This document shows, one piece after another, positions 16,037 through 22,747 of a DNA stretch of 64,000 bases. Each line of letters opens with the position of its first letter. The first letter of the stretch is position 1. The position numbers and the translations under genes are program-made. The notes under the pieces are model-generated. The model searched no databases. It was not told the origin of the DNA and saw only the letters and a program-made list of their open reading frames with translations. The DNA comes from Solirubrobacter soli DSM 22325 (GTDB lineage: Bacteria; Actinomycetota; Thermoleophilia; Solirubrobacterales; Solirubrobacteraceae). The stretch lies in contig NZ_AUIK01000027.1 of the NCBI RefSeq assembly GCF_000423665.1, forward strand, positions 62,001 to 126,000, written 5' to 3'.

Positions 16037-16537
16037 ATGGCTCTCGCGTTCACGCTGCCCGACACCGACGGTACCCCCACTCCTCTGCACGTCGACGGCG
16101 CGCCCGCCGCGGTCGTCGTCTTCACCTGCAACCACTGCCCGTACGCGCTCGCCTGGCATGAGCGCATCCAGGACGTCGCCCGCGACTACGCCGACCGCGG
16201 CGTCCGCGTCCTCCAGATCAACGCCAACGATGCGGTCAAGCACCCGCGCGACTCGCTGGACGCGATGCGCGCCCGCGTCGAGGCGGGCGAGTTCGCCGGC
16301 CCGTACCTGCACGACGAGACCCAGGAGGTCGCCCGCGCCTGGGGCGCCAAGACGACCCCGGACGTCTTCGTCACCGACGCCTCCGGCGTCGTCTACCGCG
16401 GCGCCCCGGACGCCGACCACGGCGACCCCTCGCTGAACGCGGAGTGGCTGCGCGCCGCGCTCGACGACGTGCTGGACGGCCGCCCTGTCGCGAACCCCGA
16501 GACCAAGCCGGTGGGCTGCTCGATCAAGTGGAAGTAG
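16037..16537 (+). CDS. Thioredoxin-fold redoxin
   Basis: The 166-residue cytoplasmic protein has the redox motif CNHCPYA after a VVVFT strand, and the C-terminal KPVGCSIKWK that marks the AhpC/TSA-like thioredoxin family protein group. Such proteins act as thiol peroxidases or disulfide reductases of uncertain substrate. No signal peptide is present. It opens a three-gene plus-strand run. Confidence 0.85.
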   Translation: MALAFTLPDTDGTPTPLHVDGAPAAVVVFTCNHCPYALAWHERIQDVARDYADRGVRVLQINANDAVKHPRDSLDAMRARVEAGEFAGPYLHDETQEVARAWGAKTTPDVFVTDASGVVYRGAPDADHGDPSLNAEWLRAALDDVLDGRPVANPETKPVGCSIKWK

Positions 16538-16830
16538 AGCTCCTCTACTGGGACGGTTGCCCGTCGCACCCAGAGGCGCTCGCGATGCTGCGCGCCATCC
16601 TGGGCGACGACGCCCCGATCAGGCTGCTCGAGGTCGTCGACGAGGACCAGGCCGCCGCGGAGGGCTTCCCGGGCTCGCCGACGATCCGCGTCGACGGCGA
16701 GGACCTGTTCCCCATCGACGACCCACCGGGCCTGAGCTGCCGCGTGTACCAGCTGGCCGATGGCCGGTACTCCCCCACACCAGATCCAAATGACCTGCGC
16801 GAGCGACTACGCTCGCGCCAAGGTGAGTAG
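16528..16830 (+). CDS. Small thioredoxin-like protein
   Basis: This 100-residue protein starts at GTG 16528, overlapping the redoxin gene by 10 nt. LLYWDGCPSHPEALAML is a single-cysteine thioredoxin-like active-site strand and helix, and GFPGSPTIRVDGEDLFP holds the cis-proline loop. The later GLSCRVYQLADG supplies a second cysteine. A redox or metal-transfer role beside the upstream redoxin is likely but unproven. Confidence 0.75.
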   Translation: MEVELLYWDGCPSHPEALAMLRAILGDDAPIRLLEVVDEDQAAAEGFPGSPTIRVDGEDLFPIDDPPGLSCRVYQLADGRYSPTPDPNDLRERLRSRQGE

Positions 16831-17410
16831 CAGGAAGGACGCCCAGAAGCAGCTCTGGCGCGAGATCCGCGAGGTCGCGGCGGCCGACCTCGAGGCGCTG
16901 GACGAGGAGATTGCCGCGCTCGGCGCCGTCTGCGACGAGTACTACCTCGCCGGCGGACTGCACGCGCGGGCCGAGCAGCAGCTGGCGGCCGCCAGGACGC
17001 TCGCGGACATCCGCGCCGTCGCGGCGCTCGCGGCCGACGCCCGCCACGAGCTGGACTGCGGCCACGCGCGCGAGTCCGTCCCGAGGCGCGCACGCTGCTT
17101 CTTCGACCCCGCGCACGGCCGCGCGGCGCGTGCGGCGGAGTACGCACCCAGCGGCGGGCGGATGGAGCGCGTGGCCGCCTGCGAGCCGTGCGGCGCGGCC
17201 GTGGACGCGGGCCACGCCCCGGCGATCTGGAAGGTCGAGCGCGACGACCGCCGCTTCGCCTACTGGCGCGACCCCGCCCACATCGCCTATTTCGGCCACG
17301 AGGGCGTGAAGGTCGCCGACCTCGTCATCGTCGAGGAGAGACGCCGCGAGTTCGGCGATCAGGGCCTGGGCCTGTTCGACTGGCTCGACGACTGGCTCTC
17401 GCCGGTGTAG
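16823..17410 (+). CDS. Hypothetical protein with cysteine-rich middle
   Basis: The 195-residue product begins SSRKDAQKQLWREIREVAAA, a long helical region, and has cysteines and histidines in HELDCGHARES, RARCFFDP and ACEPCGAAV, possibly a zinc site. The C-terminal part is rich in aromatic and acidic residues (IAYFGHEGVKV, DWLDDWLSPV). GTG 16823 is chosen because TACGCT (16808-16813) ends 9 nt upstream and the codon overlaps the previous gene by 8 nt. No family recognised. Confidence 0.65.
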   Translation: MSSRKDAQKQLWREIREVAAADLEALDEEIAALGAVCDEYYLAGGLHARAEQQLAAARTLADIRAVAALAADARHELDCGHARESVPRRARCFFDPAHGRAARAAEYAPSGGRMERVAACEPCGAAVDAGHAPAIWKVERDDRRFAYWRDPAHIAYFGHEGVKVADLVIVEERRREFGDQGLGLFDWLDDWLSPV

Positions 17411-17467
17411 CCCCGCGTCCACCTTGGTGGCTTCGGCCCCGGGTCGGCGCGGGCGAGCCTGGGCGGC

Positions 17468-17812
17468 ATGCGCTGGATGACGATGGCCGCGATCCTCGCG
17501 CTGGCCGGATGCGGCGCAGACGCCGCGCCGCACCACGACGCGACGACTGCGCCGCGCGACGCTCGCGCCGGCACGCCGGGCACCGGCGGCGCAACGCCCG
17601 CCGCCCCGCCGTCCGCCGAGACGCCGGCCGCGGGGCCGACCCGCCGCTCCGCCGGACCCGGCGGTCAGACGACAACCGCGACCGCGACGGCCACGCCGGC
17701 GCGGGTCACGGCGGTGCCGAACGGGCCGTGGGCGCTTCGCGCCGGGCAGCGAGTGGCGTTGCGGTGTCCGGCGTCGAGTTCGCGGGCCGGGTGGCCGCCG
17801 TGCGCGCCGTGA
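17468..17812 (+). CDS. Lipoprotein signal region, probably frameshifted from the next frame
   Basis: The frame starts RWMTMAAILALAGCGADAA, a clean lipoprotein signal with lipobox LAGC, followed by a Thr/Pro/Ala-rich linker. It ends at 17812 in sequence unlike a normal C terminus (RCPASSSRAG). The next frame (from 17764) overlaps it and continues with ordered secreted-type repeats. Most simply, both are one exported lipoprotein split by a frameshift between about 17740 and 17764. A GAGCCT element ends 7 nt before the ATG. Confidence 0.55.
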   Translation: MRWMTMAAILALAGCGADAAPHHDATTAPRDARAGTPGTGGATPAAPPSAETPAAGPTRRSAGPGGQTTTATATATPARVTAVPNGPWALRAGQRVALRCPASSSRAGWPPCAP

Positions 17813-18378
17813 TCCTTCCCGGTGGGCAGCCGTTCACGCTCGGGCCCGCGGCGGACATCACGTCGGTCGCGGCCGAGATCGCCCCGAACGGCCGCGCGGT
17901 CGTGGCGTGGACGACGATCGACGGCGGTGAGGAGCGCAACGAGCGCCGCCGCGTCTACTCGGTCACCGGCCGCGACGGGCGCTTCGACCGCCCACGGCTC
18001 GTCGACCGCGCCAAGCACCTGGACATCTCCGAGTTCGGCCCGGCGCCGATCAGGCTCGCGGTCGCGCCGAACGGCCGTGCGCTGCTGATGTGGGCAACGG
18101 CCCGGAGCGGCGAGGTGGACGATCGCCGCACGGTCCGGATCGCCGAAGCCGGCCGCGACGGTCACTTCGGCACGCCGCGCCAACTCTCCTCGGACGGGAC
18201 CGTGGGCGACGTCGCGATCCGCAACGACGGCCGCAGGCTTGCCGTCTGGACGGATGACGCGGGCCTGCGCGCCAACCGTGAGCTCGTCGCCGAGGGCCGC
18301 TTCGGCGCCCCACGTGCCTCCTTCACCCAGGGCCACCCACGCATCGAGTGGCGCGACGGCGCCGCGACGCGAAGATAA
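17764..18378 (+). CDS. Secreted beta-propeller-like protein, C-terminal part
   Basis: From GTG 17764 the frame encodes about 204 residues with recurring strand patterns, each followed by a tryptophan: AVVAWTTIDG, ALLMWATARSG and LAVWTDDAG. These look like blades of a beta-propeller. It has no signal of its own and overlaps the preceding lipoprotein frame, so it is probably the body of that protein after a frameshift. The stop TAA is inside the second copy of the palindromic repeat. Confidence 0.55.
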   Translation: MSGVEFAGRVAAVRAVILPGGQPFTLGPAADITSVAAEIAPNGRAVVAWTTIDGGEERNERRRVYSVTGRDGRFDRPRLVDRAKHLDISEFGPAPIRLAVAPNGRALLMWATARSGEVDDRRTVRIAEAGRDGHFGTPRQLSSDGTVGDVAIRNDGRRLAVWTDDAGLRANRELVAEGRFGAPRASFTQGHPRIEWRDGAATRR

Positions 18379-18411
18379 GGGGGTCAGACCCTTTAGGTTT
18401 TGAGGGCGTAG
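18376..18411. repeat. Palindromic repeat, copy 2
   Basis: The sequence AAGGGGGTCAGACCCTTT (18377-18394) carries the same imperfect palindrome as 7254-7272. It lies between convergent genes and supplies stop codons to both: TAA at 18376-18378 on plus and TAA at 18395-18393 on minus. Similarity to copy 1 extends to GCGTAG at 18406-18411, inside the TrmH-type coding region. Confidence 0.6.
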
Positions 18412-19100
18412 AGGGTCGCCGAGACGGCGGTCGCGAGGTTCAGCGACGAAACGCCCGGCATCATCGGCAGCGCGAGCCGCAGGTCGGCGCGGGCCAACAG
18501 CTCGTCGGAGAGGCCGTCGCGCTCGGTGCCGAAGGCGAGCACCGCGCGCTCCGGCACAAGGCCGCGGTGCAAGACCTCGCCGTCGGGGTCGAGCGCGACG
18601 AGCGGGCGGTCGCCGGGGCGGATCACCCGCGAGCGTGCGACCGGGAGCGCGAAGTGCAGGCCCGCGGAGCCGCGCAGGGCGTCGGGGTGCCAGGGATCGG
18701 CGGTGCCGGTCGAGATCACGCCCGCTGCGCCGGCCGCGGCCGCGACCCGCACGCAGGCGCCGAGGTTGCCGAGATGGCGGGGCTCCTCGAGCGCGATGAC
18801 CGGCGCGGGACCGGGCTGGGCGACGATGCCGTCCGGGTCGAGCTGCCGCGGGCGCCGCGCGACGGCGACGACCTGCGCCCGCGGGACCACCGCTGTGAGC
18901 TCGTCGAGCGAGACCACCTCAGGCACCAGCACGACGTCGGGCGCGAGCCGCGCCGCGAGCGCGGCGAGCTCGTCCGCGTCGGCGGTCCAGACGCCGCACA
19001 GCTCCGCCCCGAAGCGCACCGCGTGCTTGACCGCGTGGAAGCCCTCGAGCACGATGAGCCCGGGGTCGCGGCGGGCGCCGCGGACCTCGTCGAGCCTCAT
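18393..19100 (-). CDS. TrmH/SpoU-type RNA 2'-O-ribose methyltransferase
   Basis: The 235-residue protein has the three SpoU motifs in order: HLGNLGACVRVAAAAGA, LAFGTERDGLSDELL and the C-terminal LALPMMPGVSSLNLATAVSA, which builds the trefoil knot binding S-adenosylmethionine. It methylates a ribose in tRNA or rRNA; the target cannot be read from the sequence. The N-terminal part resembles the L30e-like substrate domain. Its ATG overlaps the upstream gene's stop by 4 nt. Confidence 0.88.
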   Translation of the reverse strand: MRLDEVRGARRDPGLIVLEGFHAVKHAVRFGAELCGVWTADADELAALAARLAPDVVLVPEVVSLDELTAVVPRAQVVAVARRPRQLDPDGIVAQPGPAPVIALEEPRHLGNLGACVRVAAAAGAAGVISTGTADPWHPDALRGSAGLHFALPVARSRVIRPGDRPLVALDPDGEVLHRGLVPERAVLAFGTERDGLSDELLARADLRLALPMMPGVSSLNLATAVSATLYALKT

Positions 19101-19558
19101 CGCCGCAGGTACCGGACGCGGTCGCTCTCCACCACGCGCGCGCCCATCGCCGCCGGCAGGCTGTACCGCTCGCCGGTCGCGCCGCCGTCCAGGACGGCGA
19201 CCGCGTCGCCGAGCGGGACCTCCCAGCGATCCATGTAGATGCCGACGGTCCGCGCCACCGGGTCGCTCGCGCCGAGCAACGCGGCCAGCTCCAGAGCCGG
19301 CACCGGCGGGGAGAACTCGATCGACTCCCCCGGCCGCAGGGACGCCACCGCCTCCAGGCCGAGCGGCGGCGCGGGCTCGATCACCACCCGCCGCCCGAGA
19401 TCCTCGGCCGTCGTCACCGGGTTCTCGTGATGGATGTCCCACTCGAACTGCGCGAAGAACGGCGCGTCCGGCGCCAGGGATCCGTACAGCGGCGCGCGCA
19501 CGAGGTCCTCCAACGGGACCCCGTGTTCAGCGGCCAGCTCTCTCATCGTGCGCGGCAC
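19097..19558 (-). CDS. Hypothetical protein coupled to the TrmH-type gene
   Basis: About 153 residues with no recognised domain: it opens TMRELAAEHGVPLEDLVRAP and has a possible ligand-binding beta region (VVIEPAPPLGLEAVASLRPG). GTG 19558 and ATG 19546 are both possible starts; the open frame extends to 19681 but that part looks non-coding. A -10 element (TACGGT, 19574-19569) sits inside an inverted repeat (19565-19587) just upstream, suggesting local regulation. Confidence 0.55.
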   Translation of the reverse strand: MPRTMRELAAEHGVPLEDLVRAPLYGSLAPDAPFFAQFEWDIHHENPVTTAEDLGRRVVIEPAPPLGLEAVASLRPGESIEFSPPVPALELAALLGASDPVARTVGIYMDRWEVPLGDAVAVLDGGATGERYSLPAAMGARVVESDRVRYLRR

Positions 19559-19564
19559 AGGCGC

Positions 19565-19587
19565 CCCGACCGTAGCTGCTGGTCGGG
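19565..19587. promoter_or_regulatory. Inverted repeat around a -10 element
   Basis: CCCGACC (19565-19571) and GGTCGGG (19581-19587) are perfect inverted arms that enclose the minus-strand -10 element TACGGT. This placement is what a repressor operator would look like. Confidence 0.4.
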
Positions 19588-19635
19588 ACGCCGTCGAGAG
19601 GTCCGTCTCTCTGGGGAGGGGAGATCGCGGGGAGC

Positions 19636-19674
19636 GAGCCCCGGCCGGCTGGGGAGCAGGGCCGGCCGGGGCTC
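19636..19674 (-). terminator. Terminator-like hairpin after the HNH_repeat gene
   Basis: Perfect 14-bp arms (19636-19649 and 19661-19674) with an 11-nt loop start 4 nt beyond the stop of the 19678 gene. There is no T-tract, so termination would rely on the stem alone or on Rho. Confidence 0.55.
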
Positions 19675-19677
19675 CGG

Positions 19678-20733
19678 TCACAGGCGGTCGCGCCAGCCGA
19701 CCGCGGCCGACGCGACGTCGCCGAGCGCGTCGGTCAGGCCGCGGCGGTCGCCGGCGGCGCGTGCCTTGTGGAGCGTGCGCAGTGCGTTGGCCATGACCGC
19801 AGGCCCGGTCGGGCCGGCGTCGCGCAGGCGCGCCAGCTCGTCGCGGGTCAGCTGCCGCGGCTCGCCGCAGACCAGCGTCGCCAGCTCGCGGGCGCGCTTC
19901 TCGGCCGCCGCCGCGCGAGCCTCGGCCGCACGGGCCGCCGCCATCGCGGCGGTCACCGCGGCAGCGTCGACCTGCGGGCCAAGGGCCGCCGCCTCCGCTG
20001 CGGCCAGCAGGCGCTCGGCCGTCTCGGCGCGCGCCTCCGCATCGGCGGCGCGAGCCTCGGCAGCACGAGCGGCCCGGCGGGCCTCGTGGGTATCGGCGAC
20101 CGCGGCCTGAGCCTGGTCGTATGCAGCACGCACTCGAGCGTTCGCGTCCGCTGCGAGCATCTCGACCTGCTCGCCGGCCTCGCGCTCGATGACCTGCACG
20201 CGCTCACGCGCGCTCTGGGCACGACGCACACGCTCGCCCGCACGGCGGGCGCGGGTGCGCGCGTCACCCAGCAGGTCCTCGGCACGCTCGGCACGACGCT
20301 CGGCCGCCGCCAGCTCACGTTCGAGCGAGGCGACACGGCGCTCCATGGCGCGCACGCGGTCCGCGGCGTCCAGCAGCGCGTCGTCGACGCTGCGGGGAGC
20401 CTGCGGCTCGCGCTGCTCCACGGCGGGCCGTGCGACCCCGGCCGGGCGGCGGCGCGGACCGGAGCGGTGGGGCTCCAGGCCGGCCGCGCGCACGGCGGCG
20501 TCGAACGATCCGCCGAACGGGCGCTTGGCGGCGTTGGTCGAGGGCCAGATCCCCTCCTGGTAACGCTCGATGCGCCACTCCTGGGCGCGCCAGCGAGCCA
20601 GCGAGGGGTTCCAGTCAGCAGAGCACGGAGGCTCGCCGTACGAGACGTTCCACTCGAGGATCTTTTCGATGATGGTTTCGCGGGTCCAGCGCGTCACTCG
20701 ACGCCCGCCCGCGGTGTTCGCGGACGGGTGCAT
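19678..20733 (-). CDS. HNH_repeat-type DNA-binding protein with long coiled coil
   Basis: The N-terminal 70 residues (RWTRETIIEKILEWNVSYGE, PPCSADWNPSLARW and PFGGSFDAAVRAAGLEPHR) match the homing-endonuclease-associated repeat (HNH_repeat), a small DNA-binding fold common in actinobacteria. A basic, proline-rich linker follows. Then comes about 170 residues of uninterrupted alanine/arginine/glutamate-rich coiled coil (DDALLDAADRVRAMERRVA onwards) and a helical end. No HNH nuclease residues are visible, so it looks structural or regulatory, not a nuclease. GTG 20697 is an alternative start. Confidence 0.7.
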   Translation of the reverse strand: MHPSANTAGGRRVTRWTRETIIEKILEWNVSYGEPPCSADWNPSLARWRAQEWRIERYQEGIWPSTNAAKRPFGGSFDAAVRAAGLEPHRSGPRRRPAGVARPAVEQREPQAPRSVDDALLDAADRVRAMERRVASLERELAAAERRAERAEDLLGDARTRARRAGERVRRAQSARERVQVIEREAGEQVEMLAADANARVRAAYDQAQAAVADTHEARRAARAAEARAADAEARAETAERLLAAAEAAALGPQVDAAAVTAAMAAARAAEARAAAAEKRARELATLVCGEPRQLTRDELARLRDAGPTGPAVMANALRTLHKARAAGDRRGLTDALGDVASAAVGWRDRL

Positions 20734-20959
20734 GTGACGCTCCGTTCCGCTAGTAGCCGCTCGGCTGGTTGATGAGCGCCATCAGGCTGCCCTGTCGACG
20801 CGCCTCGAACCACGACGTCGTACCCGTGCAAACGGGCTTCAGGACGTCGACGTGGGCGGCGTAGGCAGTCATTGCTTCGAAGCAAGGTACAGGCTTCACC
20901 GGTCAGCGTCCACCCGAATTCTGAGTCCGCCGGGTTCGAACCCTGCAAAGCTGGATCGC
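20734..20959. other. Divergent intergenic region with two TTCGAA palindromes
   Basis: This 226-base region holds no gene. It contains a GCAA-loop hairpin (CCCGT/ACGGG, 20823-20836), the 14-bp palindrome TTGCTTCGAAGCAA (20872-20885) and the 12-bp palindrome GGGTTCGAACCC (20932-20943). The last lies directly before a weak -10 element, AAAGCT (20947-20952), which ends 7 nt before the ATG at 20960. Confidence 0.5.
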
Positions 20960-21694
20960 ATGCCTTCTGAGGTCGCGCCCGGCGTGCACCGCGTCGGCAA
21001 CGCGTACATCAACTGCTACCTGATCGAGGATGGCACCGACCTGACGTTGGTCGACGCGGGCGTGAAGGGGTTCCGCCGCGGGCTCGAGGACGACCTGCGC
21101 CGTCGCGGGCGCTCGATTCACGACATCGCCGCCGTGGTCCTCACCCACGGGCACCCGGATCACGTCGGGATGGCGGAGGGCTTGCGCGTCGACGCGCCCG
21201 CGCCCGTATACGTGCACGAGGCCGACGCCCACATGGCCTGCACGGGGAAGGTCCACGAGCTCGAGGGAACGATGCTCGCCTACGTGCACCACCTGGCGAT
21301 GTGGAAGCTGCTCGCGATGGGCGCCCGCACCGGCGCGTTCCGGACGCCGAAGATCGCGGCGGTGACCACGTTCACCGGCGGCGACCTCGACGTCCCCGGC
21401 CGCCCACGCGTCATTCCCTGCCCCGGCCACTCCCCCGGCCACGTCGCGTTCCACCTGCCCGACCGCGGGGTGCTGATCGCCGGCGACGCGCTGTGCAACT
21501 ACAACCCGCTCACGGGCGCCCGCGGCCCGCAACTCATGCCGAAGGCGTTCGCCGCCGATATCCCTCAGGCGCTCGCGACCCTCGACGCTCTCGCCGCCAT
21601 CGATGCGGGGACGCTGTTGTTCGGCCATGGCGAACCCTGGACGGACGGACCGTTCTCAGCGGTCGCTCACGCCCGGGAAGTCGGGGTGACTTAG
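20960..21694 (+). CDS. Metallo-beta-lactamase fold hydrolase
   Basis: The 244-residue protein carries the dinuclear zinc motif LTHGHPDHVGMAE, the downstream histidine in CPGHSPGHVAFHL and the aspartate in IAGDALC, with a final FGHGEPW. This is a complete metallo-hydrolase active site. The opening GVHRVGNAYINCYLIEDG is typical of glyoxalase-II-like members. The substrate is unknown. The start at 20960 is preferred to the longer open frame because it gives the family N terminus. Confidence 0.85.
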   Translation: MPSEVAPGVHRVGNAYINCYLIEDGTDLTLVDAGVKGFRRGLEDDLRRRGRSIHDIAAVVLTHGHPDHVGMAEGLRVDAPAPVYVHEADAHMACTGKVHELEGTMLAYVHHLAMWKLLAMGARTGAFRTPKIAAVTTFTGGDLDVPGRPRVIPCPGHSPGHVAFHLPDRGVLIAGDALCNYNPLTGARGPQLMPKAFAADIPQALATLDALAAIDAGTLLFGHGEPWTDGPFSAVAHAREVGVT

Positions 21695-21723
21695 CGCACG
21701 TCCCCTCTACCCTGATACCGCTC

Positions 21724-22743
21724 TTGAGCACGGAGTCCACAACGTCCGAGCATCCGCTCGTCCCCCTCGCGCCACCCGCCGCTCCGCCCGCACCCGGGCG
21801 GCGCTGGTCGCCGCTGACGCTGATCGGGATCGTCGTCTCGATCGTCGCGCTGGCCGGCGTGGTCTGGTGGGCGAGCAAGCAGCAGGCGCCGGATCTGCCG
21901 TCGACGCCGAAGGAGATCGCCGCGCTGATCGGGGCGATCGTGCTCTATGGCCTCGCGACGGTCGTCCGCGCCGAGCGCTGGCAGCGGCTGCTGGACGACG
22001 AGGGCGCAACCCCCCACCGCGCGGACACGTACTCCTTGACGGTCGTGGGCTACATGGGCAACAACGTGCTTCCCGCGCGAGCGGGCGACGCGATCCGCGT
22101 CGTGCTGATGGCTCCGCGCGCGAATACGTCCAACCGCACCGTCGTCGGCACGTTGGTGGCCGAGCGGATCCTGGACGTGGTGGTGCTGCTCGTGCTGTTC
22201 GTGGTCGTCGGCTACGGCCTCCTCGGCGAGGTCGGCGGCAGCTCCGTCGAGCTGATCGTCATCGTCGCGATCGTCGGGATCAGCTTCGCCGCGGTCCTCT
22301 GGCGCTTCATCCGCAAGAACGAACGGCTGCACGGCGCGCTGGCGCCGATCGCCTCCGCCACGCTCGGCCTGCGCAAGGCGCACCACGGGCTCCGGCTGCT
22401 CGGCATGACGCTCGTGATCTGGGCGATCGAGGCGGCGGTGTGGATGAGCGTCGGCGCCGCGGTCGGGTTCGGGATGGACCCGATCGAAGGCCTCTACCTG
22501 GTCGCGTTGGCCAGCGTCTTCTCGATGATCCCCTCCGGCCCGGGCTATGCGGGCACGCAGGATGCGGCGGTCGCGATCGGCATCAAGGCGATCGGCGGTA
22601 CCGGCGGGATCAAGGTCGGCTACCTCTTGATGTTGCGGTTCGTGATCGTCGTGCCGATCACGCTGCTGGGCTTGATCCTGATGATCACCCGCTACGGCGG
22701 GCTGAAGAAACTGCGCTCCGTGCGCGCTGAGGCCAAGGGCTAG
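21724..22743 (+). CDS. Flippase-like integral membrane protein (LPG synthase TM region)
   Basis: The 339-residue product has a proline-rich N-terminal tail and about eight membrane helices. Characteristic segments are YSLTVVGYMGNNVLPARAGD, VAERILDVVVLLVLFVV and MIPSGPGYAGTQDAAV, matching PF03706 proteins that act as lysyl-phosphatidylglycerol synthase membrane parts or lipid-linked sugar flippases. There is no aminoacyl-transfer domain. It stands 4 nt before an Agl23-type gene, which fits a lipid-linked glycan role. TTG 21724 follows TACCCT by 10 nt. Confidence 0.8.
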   Translation: MSTESTTSEHPLVPLAPPAAPPAPGRRWSPLTLIGIVVSIVALAGVVWWASKQQAPDLPSTPKEIAALIGAIVLYGLATVVRAERWQRLLDDEGATPHRADTYSLTVVGYMGNNVLPARAGDAIRVVLMAPRANTSNRTVVGTLVAERILDVVVLLVLFVVVGYGLLGEVGGSSVELIVIVAIVGISFAAVLWRFIRKNERLHGALAPIASATLGLRKAHHGLRLLGMTLVIWAIEAAVWMSVGAAVGFGMDPIEGLYLVALASVFSMIPSGPGYAGTQDAAVAIGIKAIGGTGGIKVGYLLMLRFVIVVPITLLGLILMITRYGGLKKLRSVRAEAKG

Positions 22744-22747
22744 AGAG

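Noticed and set aside
20930-20955. A tRNA 3' half, because GGGTTCGAACCC matches the T-arm consensus
   Set aside because: The T-stem pairs poorly beyond the palindrome, no matching 5' acceptor strand, D-arm or anticodon arm is present upstream, and there is no CCA end.
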